From contig WHSU01000002.1 of NCBI GenBank assembly GCA_009379925.1, positions 124,001 through 188,000 on the forward strand: DNA of 64,000 nt, written 5' to 3'. The translations under genes were made by a program, and so were the position numbers. Below, in pieces: positions 16,196 to 25,247 of this stretch; the stretch's first letter is position 1, and each line of letters starts with the position of its first letter. Source of the stretch: Dehalococcoidia bacterium (GTDB lineage Bacteria > Chloroflexota > Dehalococcoidia > UBA2979). Below the pieces are notes generated by a model, which was not told the DNA's origin, made no database searches, and saw only the letters and a program-made list of their open reading frames with translations.

Positions 16196-17443
16196 CTAGA
16201 GTTCGGCCGTGGCGAGCTTCTCCACCACGACCGCCGAGACATCCTCCTCGAGGCCCTCGAGCGGGATGCCCGCCAGCACGGTGCGGAAGAAGCCGGCGAC
16301 CATGAGCTGGAGCGCCTGGCGGCTGGAGAGGCCGCGGCTCTGGAGGTAGAACAGCGCCTCCTGGTCCACGGGCCCCACCGTCGCGGCGTGGCCACAGCGG
16401 ATCACCTGTGAGGTCAGGATCTCCAGCACCGGGTCGGAGTCCGCCTTCGCGCGCCCTGAGAGCAGCAGGTTGCGGTTCTCCTGGTTCGCCTCGGCGCCCG
16501 CCGCCGTCTCACCCACGCGGGTGATGCCGTAGTAGATGGACTTCGAGGCGCCGGCCAGCGCGGACTTGATGGCCACGTCGGACGTCGTGTGCTCGCCGCT
16601 GTGGTCCTGCAGGGTGACGAAGTCGAAGTGCTGCTCACCGTCACCCAGGGCCACGCCGCGGATCGTGGAGTTGGCGCCGTCGCCCTCCAACAGGGCCTCG
16701 GTCGTCTGCTTCACCACCCGGCCACCGAGGGCCAGCGAGGCGACGAGCACGTCCGCGCTGCGGTCCAGGCGGCTGCGGATCGTCGTGAACTCCTGCGTCG
16801 CGTCGCCCCAGCGGCCATCGACCAGGACGCGCACCTTCGCATCCGGGCCCGCGAAGATCTCGAAGACGCCCGGGGCGAGCAGGGGAGCGTCGCCGGAGGT
16901 GTTGCGCAGCACGACGTTGACTTCGCCCTGCGCCTCGGCGACCAGGAGCAGGCGCGGGAAGACCGCGCCGGCGTCGCCGGCGGGCACATCGAGCGTGACG
17001 ACGACGGGCTGCTCGAACGCCTGTCCACGAGGCACGTAGACGTACGCCCCGCCGGTCCAGAGCGCCTGGTTCGCCGCGGTGAACTTGCCCTCCGTTGCCG
17101 GGACGAGGGTGCCGAGGTGCTGCCGCACCTGCTCGGCGTGAGCGGCATCGGCCAGGGCGTCCGCCAGCGAGCCGGCGAAGCCGCCGGCCGGCGGCGTGCC
17201 CTGCACGGTCGTCGGCGACTGCCCCACCGGCGCGAACCCGCCGATGTCCAGCGCGGTCACGTCCGTGTACTTCCACGGACGCAGCGCCGGCGTCGGCATC
17301 GGTGTCGCGGCGAAGGCGCGGGCCGCCTCGCGGCGCCGTTCGACGAGCCAGGCCGGCTCGCCGCGGCGCTCGGCGGCGGCGGTCACCGCGTCCTCGGCGT
17401 AGGGCGCCGGGACGGCGGCCGTCTGGGTGGTCGTCTCGGCCAT
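16196..17443 (-). CDS. sufD: SufD, SUF scaffold subunit
   Basis: 415 residues of the SufB/SufD family: a helical N-terminus, a right-handed beta-helix core and the C-terminal block with RCGHAATVGPVDQEALFYLQSRG, where the HAAT and GL-type motifs are diagnostic. It forms the SufBC2D complex that builds Fe-S clusters in the cytoplasm. It starts two bases after the sufB stop. It has a longer Ala-rich N-terminus than SufB. Confidence 0.9.
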   Translation of the reverse strand: MAETTTQTAAVPAPYAEDAVTAAAERRGEPAWLVERRREAARAFAATPMPTPALRPWKYTDVTALDIGGFAPVGQSPTTVQGTPPAGGFAGSLADALADAAHAEQVRQHLGTLVPATEGKFTAANQALWTGGAYVYVPRGQAFEQPVVVTLDVPAGDAGAVFPRLLLVAEAQGEVNVVLRNTSGDAPLLAPGVFEIFAGPDAKVRVLVDGRWGDATQEFTTIRSRLDRSADVLVASLALGGRVVKQTTEALLEGDGANSTIRGVALGDGEQHFDFVTLQDHSGEHTTSDVAIKSALAGASKSIYYGITRVGETAAGAEANQENRNLLLSGRAKADSDPVLEILTSQVIRCGHAATVGPVDQEALFYLQSRGLSSRQALQLMVAGFFRTVLAGIPLEGLEEDVSAVVVEKLATAEL

Positions 17444-17445
17444 GG

Positions 17446-18860
17446 TTAGCCCACCGAGCCTTCCATCTGCAGCTCGATCAGGCGGTTCAGCTCGATCGCG
17501 TACTCCATGGGGAGTTCCTTCACGATCGGCTCCACGAAGCCGTTGACGACCATCTTCGCGGCCTCCTCCTCGGTGATGCCACGCGACATCAGGTAGAAGA
17601 GCTGGTCCTCGCCAAGCTTGGAGACCGAGGCCTCGTGACCGATGGTCACGCGCTCCTCGTCGACCTCCATGGTCGGGTAGGTGTCCGAGCGCGAGTGCTC
17701 GTCGAGCAGCAGCGCGTCACACCGCACCGTGGAGCTGGCGTTCTCCGCGCCCTCGTAGACCTTGAGCAGGCCGCGGTACGAGGTGCGGCCGGACCCGCGG
17801 GAGACCGACTTCGACACGATGGCCGAGGTGGTGTCGGGCGCCACGTGGATCACTTTGCCGCCGGCGTCCTGGTGCTGCCCGTCGCCCGCGAAGGCGAGCG
17901 ACAGGATCTCACCGTGGGCGCGGTCGCCCATCAGGAAGACGGACGGGTACTTCATCGTGAGCAGGGAGCCGATGTTGCCGTCCACCCACTCCATGATCGC
18001 GTCCTCATAGGCGTAGGCGCGCTTGGTGACCAGGTTGTAAACGTTGTTCGACCAGTTCTGGATCGTCGTGTAGCGGACGCGTGCGCCCTTCTTCACCACG
18101 ATCTCCACCACGGCGGAGTGCAGCGAGGAGCTGGAGTAGATCGGCGCCGTGCAGCCCTCGACGTAGTGCACCTGGCTGCCTTCGTCGGCGATGATCAGGG
18201 TCCGCTCGAACTGGCCCATGTTCTCCGTGTTGATGCGGAAGTAGGCCTGGAGCGGGATGTCGACCTTCACGCCCTTCGGCACGTAGATGAAAGAGCCGCC
18301 GGACCACACCGCCGAGTTCAGCGCGGCGTACTTGTTGTCACCCGGCGGGATGATCGTGCCGAAGTACTCCTCCACGATCTCCGGATACTCGGCCAGGCCC
18401 TGGTCCATGCCCAGGAACAGCACGCCTTGCTTCTCCAGGTCCTCCCGGATGTTGTGGTAGACGACCTCCGAGTCGTACTGGGCGCCGGCGCCGGCGAGGA
18501 ACTGCTTCTCCGCCTCCGGGATGCCCAGCTTGTCGAAGGTGTCCTTGATGTACTCGGGTACGTCATCCCAGTCCGTCGCCCCCTGATCGGTGGCGCGTAC
18601 GTAGTAGTGGATGTCGTCGAAGTTGATCGCCTGCAGCAGCTCCGGGCTGCCCGCCCACGTGGGGTTCGGCATCTCGAGGAAGCGCCGGTAGGCGTCCAGA
18701 CGGAACTCGAGCATCCACTCAGGCTCGTCCTTCATCTTGGACATACCGCGGATGACGGCCTCGTTGAGACCCTTCTCCGCGATGAACAGCGGCGCTTCGT
18801 CGTCGTGGAAGCCCCACTTGTACTCGCCAACGGCCAGGCGAGGGTCTTGCTTTGCGGTCG

Positions 18861-18864
<4 letters not shown>
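17446..18864 (-). CDS. sufB: SufB, SUF scaffold subunit
   Basis: 472 residues, full SufB length. The conserved core is present: [21 protein letters not shown], the beta-helix strands, and near the end [24 protein letters not shown]-type sequence (seen as two parts, [17 protein letters not shown] and [10 protein letters not shown]). SufB is the main scaffold on which the nascent cluster forms, working with SufC and SufD. Its ATG overlaps the sufC stop by four bases. Confidence 0.95.
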
Positions 18865-19640
<776 letters not shown>

Positions 19641-19783
19641 CGCCTCTTCTCTCGTCCTCGGTCTCACTCGGGGGGCCGGTGGCATGTCCATTGCGGGCGT
19701 CAGCCCGATGTCGTCGTCCTCAGCGTCGCGGTCGGAGTGCTTCGGAGTGTTGCGGTCGGCTGGCGCGACCTTCGCGTCCGCGG

Positions 19784-20461
19784 TCAGCCATCGAGCACCG
19801 GCGCCCCCCGGTCGGTCGGTGGCGCGTCCTTGTGCACGATGTACTCGCAGACCTCGGCGCCCGTCGCGACCGTGGCGAGCTGCTCCACGGGGCGCCCGAG
19901 CAGCAGCTCGATGGTGCGCCGGTCGGCATCGCAGGCGGCGTGGTTGTCCTGGGCGCAGGATCGGTACGGGCAGCAGGCGTTGCTCAGGCGGAACACGTCC
20001 CCGTCGTCGTGGGCCTCCGACAGGATGCCCTCCAGGCGCAGCGCGCTCGTCACCTGTTGCACACGCTCGCCGATCCCCTCGGCGTTCACCTGCGGCGCGT
20101 GCTCCCGGGCGACCGATTCGGCGAGCCCGCCAAACACGCGGTCCAGCACGCCCTGGCCGTCGCGCCCGCCCACTTCCTCCTCCGGAAGGGCGGCCAGCGC
20201 GGGGTAGAGGCGGTCCAGCAGACGGTGGTAGTGGCCCGCGGAGACACGCTCCTCACCCGCCTCGGTCAGCGAGTAGACCGTGGCGGGACGTCCCCGCCCA
20301 TGGCGCACCAGGCGCGTCTCGATCAGCCCTTCAGCCGCCATAATGTCCATGTGGCGGCGGATCGAGCCGGCCGAAACACCAATGGCGTCCGCCAGGTCGG
20401 TCACCGAGCGCTCCCCGTGCCGGTGAAGCAACTGGACGACTTCGTCGCGCGTGCGTTCCAT
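19784..20461 (-). CDS. sufR: SufR-like Fe-S sensing repressor of the suf operon
   Basis: 225 residues. The N-terminal winged helix-turn-helix ([23 protein letters not shown]) is of the DeoR/ArsR type. The C-terminal sensor domain carries Cys163, Cys164, Cys169 and Cys177 (NACCPYRSC...C) plus Cys205 in EVCEYIV, as in SufR proteins that hold a 4Fe-4S cluster and repress suf genes. It is the first gene of the suf transcript and probably autoregulated. The start is uncertain: ATG 20461 opens the conserved domain, while ATG 20512 would add 17 residues and lies close to the predicted transcription start. Confidence 0.85.
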   Translation of the reverse strand: MERTRDEVVQLLHRHGERSVTDLADAIGVSAGSIRRHMDIMAAEGLIETRLVRHGRGRPATVYSLTEAGEERVSAGHYHRLLDRLYPALAALPEEEVGGRDGQGVLDRVFGGLAESVAREHAPQVNAEGIGERVQQVTSALRLEGILSEAHDDGDVFRLSNACCPYRSCAQDNHAACDADRRTIELLLGRPVEQLATVATGAEVCEYIVHKDAPPTDRGAPVLDG

Positions 20462-20526
20462 GGAGGGGTCCCGTCCGCGCGCTACCCGCGACGGCGGGTC
20501 ACTTGCGCGCATCCCGTGCAGTCCTC

Positions 20527-20555
20527 AGGCTAGAGGTGCCGACCTCCTATGTCAA
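20527..20555 (-). promoter_or_regulatory. Promoter of sufR-suf operon
   Basis: Read on the minus strand: TTGACA (20555-20550), a 17-base spacer and TAGCCT (20532-20527). This is a near-consensus housekeeping promoter pointing into sufR, and it sits beside an AT-rich stretch unusual for this sequence. Confidence 0.7.
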
Positions 20556-20559
20556 TGAT

Positions 20560-20581
20560 TTATGCATTTAATTGCTCATAA
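20560..20581. promoter_or_regulatory. Candidate operator (imperfect palindrome) near the suf promoter
   Basis: TTATG at 20560-20564 and CATAA at 20577-20581 flank TGCA-like inner half-sites, just upstream of the -35 box. It could bind SufR. The known cyanobacterial SufR site is not present, so this is a guess. Confidence 0.3.
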
Positions 20582-20704
20582 CTTCGTTTATTCCTGGCAG
20601 CCACCGCGGAGCGTCCCGTGCGGCCCTCGTCCGTTTGTCGCGCGCCCGGACGCCCCGTAGCATGCGCTGGCACACGAGGACGGGCGCACGAGAGGGTAGC
20701 GACG

Positions 20705-21130
20705 ATGGCGGACGAGGTACAGGGACTCACGGTCGGCTCCAGCGCCACCTTCGAGAAGACCGTCACCACACAGGACATCGACTCCTTCGCGCAGGCGACG
20801 GGCGACGACCAGCCGCTGCACTCGGACGCCGCCTTCGCCGCGCGCACGCGTTTCCAGCAACCGATCGCGCACGGCATGCTCGGCGCCGGGGTCATCTCGG
20901 CCGCGCTCGGCACGAAACTCGCGCCCGGCCTCGTCGTGATCTACATGGCGCAGAACCTGCAGTTCCGCGCACCGGTCATCCCGGGTGACACCGTCACCGC
21001 CAACGTCACCGTCACGAAGGTGGACCCCGAGCGCAGCCGCGTCTCCCTGGATACGGTCGTCACGAAGCAAGACGGCACCGAGGTGATCCGCGGCGACGCG
21101 CTGGTGATGGTCGAGGCGCCTCGAGACTAG
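20705..21130 (+). CDS. MaoC-family (R)-specific enoyl-CoA hydratase (PhaJ-like)
   Basis: 141 residues, a single hot-dog domain. The hydratase motif is ATGDDQPLHSD with catalytic Asp34 and His39, followed by FQQPIAHGMLGAG, the (R)-hydratase pattern. It would hydrate trans-2-enoyl-CoA to (R)-3-hydroxyacyl-CoA. The ATG follows GAGAGGG. It precedes the methylmalonyl-CoA mutase and FabG/PhaB-type reductase genes on the same strand, together pointing to short acyl-CoA metabolism. Confidence 0.85.
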   Translation: MADEVQGLTVGSSATFEKTVTTQDIDSFAQATGDDQPLHSDAAFAARTRFQQPIAHGMLGAGVISAALGTKLAPGLVVIYMAQNLQFRAPVIPGDTVTANVTVTKVDPERSRVSLDTVVTKQDGTEVIRGDALVMVEAPRD

Positions 21131-21222
21131 CGCGCGAGCGCAGGCGTCGGCGGCGCGGGCGCGTTACGATCCGACGACGACGGCATCATTGCCGCACGAC
21201 CGCAGCACGACGGAGTCCGCCG

Positions 21223-22941
21223 ATGATGAAGCCCGGCAGCACCGCAACCTCGAACGGCAGCTCGGACGGCGCGGGAAATACGCCCGCCGCCATCACCACC
21301 GCGAAGCAGGAGTGGGAGCAGAGCGTCCTGGCGAAGGTGCTCGGCCGCTTCCCTGAGCGCCGGAGCGAGTTCGCGGCCTCCAGCGCCCCGACCGAGCGCG
21401 TCTACACCCCACTCGACGTCCCGGACGTCGACTACGTCGAGGACATTGGGTTCCCGGGCGCGTACCCGTTCACGCGCGGCGTGCAGCCCACGATGTACCG
21501 CGGGCGCCTCTGGACCATGCGCCAGTACGCCGGCTTCGGGACGGCGCAGGAGACCAACCAGCGCTTCCGGCACCTGATCCGCAACGGCCAGACCGGCCTA
21601 TCGACAGCCTTCGACCTGCCGACGCAGACGGGGTACGACTCGGATGACCCGATGTCGGCGGGCGAGGTAGGCCAGGTGGGCGTCGCGATCGACTCGCTGG
21701 CCGACATGGAGACGCTGTTCCACGAGATCCCGCTGGACGAGATCTCCACCTCGATGACCATCAACGCCCCGGCGCCCATGCTCGTCGCGATGTACATCGT
21801 GGCGGCCGAGAAGCAGGGCCACGAGTCGAAGGTGGTGATGGGCACGGCGCAGAACGACGTGCTCAAGGAGTACGTGGCGCGCGGCACCTACATCTTCCCG
21901 CCGGCGGAGTCGGTCCGCCTGGCAGCCAACCTGATCAGCTACGGCGCGAAGCACGCGCCGAAGTTCAACACGATCTCCGTCTCCGGCTACCACATCCGCG
22001 AGGCCGGCTCGACGGCCGCACAGGAGATCGGCTTCGCCTTCTCCAACGCCGTCGCCTACATCGAGGAATGCCAGCGCCAGGGCGCCGACGTGGACGAGGT
22101 GGCGGCTCGCATCTCCTGGATCTTCAACACCCACAACCACTTCTTCGAAGAGGTGGCGAAGTACCGCGCGCTGCGCCGCATGTGGGCGCGCCTGATGCGC
22201 GAGCGCTTCGAGGCGAAGCAGCCGACCTCGTGGATGCTGCGCACGCACACGCAGACCGGCGGCTCCACGCTGACCGCGCAGCAGCCGAAGAACAACATCG
22301 CGCGCGCCGCGATCCAGGCGCTGGCCGCCGTCACCGGCGGCGTGCAGTCGCTCGCGCTCTCCTGTTACGACGAGGCGCTCGCCCTTCCCACCGAGGAAGC
22401 GCAACAGGTCGCCCTCCGCACGCAGCAGATCATCGCGCACGAGTCCGGCGCGGCCGACACCATCGACCCGCTGGCCGGCTCGTACTACGTCGAGTCGCTC
22501 ACCAACACCCTGGAGACCGAGGCGGCGCGCATCATGGACCGCATCGACGACCTCGGCGGCGCGGTGGCGGCCATCGAGCAGGGCTATATGCAGTCCGAGA
22601 TCCAGGAGGCCTCCATGCGCTACCAGCGCGAAGTGGAGACGAAGGAACGCATCGTCGTCGGGGTCAACGAGTACATCGACCCCGAGGAAGACGCGACGCC
22701 GATCTTCCGCCCGAACATGGAGGTGGTGGCGAACCAGCTCCAACGCCTGAAGCAGGTGCGAGCCGAGCGCGACCAGGCGGCGGTGGACGCCTCGCTGGCC
22801 CGCCTGCGAGACGCCGCCCGAGGAGACACGAACCTGATGGAGCCGATCCTGGAGGCCGTGCGCACCTACGCCACACTCGGCGAGATGTGCGGCGTGCTCC
22901 GCGAAGAGTGGGGCGAGTACGTGCCTCCGACGGCGGTTTAG
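21223..22941 (+). CDS. Methylmalonyl-CoA mutase, large (catalytic) subunit without B12 domain
   Basis: 572 residues covering only the TIM-barrel substrate domain; no C-terminal cobalamin-binding domain (DxHxxG) follows. Such subunits pair with a separate small B12-binding chain. RQYAGFGTAQETN keeps Tyr102, and Ala129 follows in STAFDLPT. Tyr at the first position is expected for methylmalonyl-CoA mutase; 2-hydroxyisobutyryl-CoA mutase has Ile there and Asp at the second. TAQNDVLKEYVARGTYIFPP and the IDPLAGSYYVE block also fit. It would interconvert methylmalonyl-CoA and succinyl-CoA. The small subunit, MeaB chaperone and epimerase are not in the window. The start (two ATGs) follows GGAG. Confidence 0.9.
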   Translation: MMKPGSTATSNGSSDGAGNTPAAITTAKQEWEQSVLAKVLGRFPERRSEFAASSAPTERVYTPLDVPDVDYVEDIGFPGAYPFTRGVQPTMYRGRLWTMRQYAGFGTAQETNQRFRHLIRNGQTGLSTAFDLPTQTGYDSDDPMSAGEVGQVGVAIDSLADMETLFHEIPLDEISTSMTINAPAPMLVAMYIVAAEKQGHESKVVMGTAQNDVLKEYVARGTYIFPPAESVRLAANLISYGAKHAPKFNTISVSGYHIREAGSTAAQEIGFAFSNAVAYIEECQRQGADVDEVAARISWIFNTHNHFFEEVAKYRALRRMWARLMRERFEAKQPTSWMLRTHTQTGGSTLTAQQPKNNIARAAIQALAAVTGGVQSLALSCYDEALALPTEEAQQVALRTQQIIAHESGAADTIDPLAGSYYVESLTNTLETEAARIMDRIDDLGGAVAAIEQGYMQSEIQEASMRYQREVETKERIVVGVNEYIDPEEDATPIFRPNMEVVANQLQRLKQVRAERDQAAVDASLARLRDAARGDTNLMEPILEAVRTYATLGEMCGVLREEWGEYVPPTAV

Positions 22942-23063
22942 GGACTGTAGCAGCCGGTCCCCGTTTGCCCGCTGGCCCGTCATCCCTTAGTAACAGCCGG
23001 GGGGCCGGACGCGGCGTCGTGGCCTCGCAGCGACCTGATTCGACGTAGCTGAGGGGGCGACGG

Positions 23064-23810
23064 ATGGCAGGGGCACTCGACGGCCAGGTGGCGGTGGTGA
23101 CCGGCGCGAGCCGCGGCATCGGACGGGCGTGCGCGCTGGAGCTGGCGCGGCACGGCGCGTCCGTCGTCATCAACTACACCTCCAACGAGGAGGCGGCGAA
23201 CTCCGCGAAGCAGGAGATCGAGGCCCTCGGCGCAAAGGCGCTCGTGGTGCAGGCAGACGTCTCGAAGGCGGAGGACGCCCAGGGGCTGATCAAGGCCGCC
23301 GAGGACGAGTTCGGCAAGGTCGACATCCTGGTGAACAACGCCGGTATCAACCGTGACCGCACGGTCGCCCGCATGTCCCCGGAAGAGTGGGACGCGGTGA
23401 TCTCGACCGACCTCTCCTCGATGTTCTACTGCACGAACGCCGCGGTCGGCGGCATGCGAGAACGTAACTTCGGCCGCATCATCAACATGGCGTCGGTGAT
23501 CGGGCAGATGGGGAACGTGGGCCAGGGCAACTACGCCGCGGCGAAGGCAGGGATGATCGCCTTCACCAAGACGGCAGCGAGGGAACTGGCGCGGAACAAC
23601 ATCACGGTGAACGCGGTCTGCCCCGGCTTCATCGAGACGGACATGGTGTCCGCGCTCAGCGACGAGATCAGGGCGAACCTGATCGCCCAGATCCCCCTCG
23701 GCCGCTTCGGCACCGCCGAGGAGGTCGCTGCCACCGTCCGCTTCCTCTGCACGGAGGGCAGCTTCTACACCGGCGCGCAGATGAACCTCAACGGCGGCCA
23801 GCACATGTAG
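23064..23810 (+). CDS. SDR reductase (FabG / acetoacetyl-CoA reductase PhaB-like)
   Basis: 248 residues. The cofactor motif TGASRGIGRA starts at 13, NNAGINRD follows near 90, and the catalytic Ser and Tyr-x3-Lys are in NMASVIGQMG and NYAAAKAGM. It has the FabG/PhaB tail ETDMVSAL and NLNGGQHM. It would use NADPH to reduce a 3-oxoacyl-ACP or acetoacetyl-CoA. The ATG follows GAGGGGG. Neighbouring PhaJ-like and mutase genes favour a CoA-linked role, but no PHA synthase is present. Confidence 0.85.
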   Translation: MAGALDGQVAVVTGASRGIGRACALELARHGASVVINYTSNEEAANSAKQEIEALGAKALVVQADVSKAEDAQGLIKAAEDEFGKVDILVNNAGINRDRTVARMSPEEWDAVISTDLSSMFYCTNAAVGGMRERNFGRIINMASVIGQMGNVGQGNYAAAKAGMIAFTKTAARELARNNITVNAVCPGFIETDMVSALSDEIRANLIAQIPLGRFGTAEEVAATVRFLCTEGSFYTGAQMNLNGGQHM

Positions 23811-23861
23811 GGCGGCGACCGCGCTCGATACTGCCGACGCCCGGACTCTCATCGCCGCCGC

Positions 23862-23867
23862 TATGCT
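23862..23867 (+). promoter_or_regulatory. -10 box TATGCT of a leaderless promoter
   Basis: TATGCT ends seven bases before the ATG at 23875; no ribosome site is seen. This supports 23875 over the ATG at 23863, which overlaps the box. Confidence 0.45.
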
Positions 23868-23874
23868 CTCCTCG

Positions 23875-24630
23875 ATGCCCGACCTGCGAGATGCACCGTC
23901 AGCCGTCTCGGCGGGAGCCACGAGGTGGGACCACCGGCTCTTCGGGGTCGTCGCCGGCACGATGCTCCTCGAGTTGCTGTTCTTCGATAACAGCCGGCTC
24001 GCCGATCACTGGTTCATCCTTACCGTGCTGCTGGCCGGCCCTGCGCTCGTCGCACTTCTCGCGGCACGGGGCGCCGAGGTCGTGCGGTATCGCCGTGCCG
24101 GGACCGTGGCCATCGTCACCGCGGGGCTGACCGCGGGCGTCATAGAGTTCTACACGCATGCGCCCTGGACGTACCCGGACCTGTGGGCCGCTGACGTCCT
24201 CTTTGCGGCCCTGATCGCGGGCGGCCTCGCGATGGCCGGCGTGTTCGGCGTGGCCCTCTGGCTCACGAGGTCGACCGGGCCGGCGCTCAGCCGTGAGGTC
24301 GCCATGAGCGCGCTCGCCGTGCTCGTCGCCTCGGGTGCCGCGTGGGCGCTCGCCGCCGGCGGTGTCGCTGGTGACCTGGTGTTGCTGGTAGCCGGACCGC
24401 TGGCCGCAGCGCTGGCTGGCCTGCTGGTCGGTCGATGGCAGGCCGTGGCCGGAGCGGGCCTCGGGAGCCTGGTCTTTGTCGTGCTGTTCCGCGCCGAGTA
24501 CCTGCTCAATCCGCCGCCACCGACCGTCGAGCGGCTCGCCACGCTCGAGTGGGTCGTCATCTTGCTCGTCGGCTTCCTCGCGCCGGTGATCGTCGGGTCT
24601 GCGCTCGGGGTCGCTCTCCGCCGGCGGTGA
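23875..24630 (+). CDS. Polytopic membrane protein of unknown function
   Basis: 251 residues with about seven or eight hydrophobic segments and few conserved polar residues. Examples are FGVVAGTMLLELLFF near 23, an FILTVLLAGPALVALLAA helix, and LEWVVILLVGFLAPVIVG near the end. A short loop with HAPWTYPDLW lies between helices 3 and 4. It is not recognised as a transporter or enzyme family. It stands between the reductase and a GNAT gene, probably with its own promoter. Confidence 0.7.
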   Translation: MPDLRDAPSAVSAGATRWDHRLFGVVAGTMLLELLFFDNSRLADHWFILTVLLAGPALVALLAARGAEVVRYRRAGTVAIVTAGLTAGVIEFYTHAPWTYPDLWAADVLFAALIAGGLAMAGVFGVALWLTRSTGPALSREVAMSALAVLVASGAAWALAAGGVAGDLVLLVAGPLAAALAGLLVGRWQAVAGAGLGSLVFVVLFRAEYLLNPPPPTVERLATLEWVVILLVGFLAPVIVGSALGVALRRR

Positions 24631-24684
24631 GCCCCGCCACCCGACCCGCTACGCTGAGTCGAGGGCGATGCTCAGGGAGGGGCC

Positions 24685-25200
24685 ATGGAGATCCGCGAGT
24701 TGCGCTCGGGTGAGGGTGAGGCGTTCCGCGAAACGCGGCTGCGCGCCCTGCGTGAGGCGCCCGATGCCTACCAGCAGACCTTCGAAGAGGCCGCCGCACG
24801 GCCGCTCGACGATTGGATCCGCGCCGCCGACCAGACGGCCGCCGCCGACGACCGCGCGACACTGGTGGCGGACGACGGCACCGGGTTCGCAGGGATGGCG
24901 TACGTGTCGCTGGACCGCGAGGACCATTCGATCGTGCAGTTCGGCGGGATGTGGGTGGAGCCGGCAGGCCGCGGCCACGGGCTCGCCGCGCGAATCCTGC
25001 GCGCTGCCGAGCAGTGGGGCATCGAGCGCGACGCGCGAGAGATCCGGCTGTGGGTCACCGGCACGAACGGGGTCGCCCTGGGCGTCTACGAGCGTGAGGG
25101 CTTCACACCGACCGGCAACGAAGAGCCGCTACGTCCGGGTTCCGAGTTGACGACGCACGAACTTGGCAAGTCGCTGGCTAACCCTGACGGCGACGCGTAA
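24685..25200 (+). CDS. GNAT-family N-acetyltransferase
   Basis: 171 residues with the GNAT fold. Strand beta4 is VQFGGMWVEP, followed by the acetyl-CoA loop GRGHGLAARILRAA (R/Q-x-x-G-x-A type), and then a late motif with LWVTGTNGVALGVYEREGFTPTG, typical of the last strands. The ATG follows GGGAGGGG. The substrate is unknown. Confidence 0.85.
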   Translation: MEIRELRSGEGEAFRETRLRALREAPDAYQQTFEEAAARPLDDWIRAADQTAAADDRATLVADDGTGFAGMAYVSLDREDHSIVQFGGMWVEPAGRGHGLAARILRAAEQWGIERDAREIRLWVTGTNGVALGVYEREGFTPTGNEEPLRPGSELTTHELGKSLANPDGDA

Positions 25201-25247
25201 GGCGTCACGGCCCCGGCCTGCTACGATCGATCTCGTAGGAGGCGGCC

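Noticed and set aside
21598-22983. A 461-residue minus-strand frame opposite the mutase
   Set aside because: Shadow of the mutase with Arg/His-rich composition and no motif.
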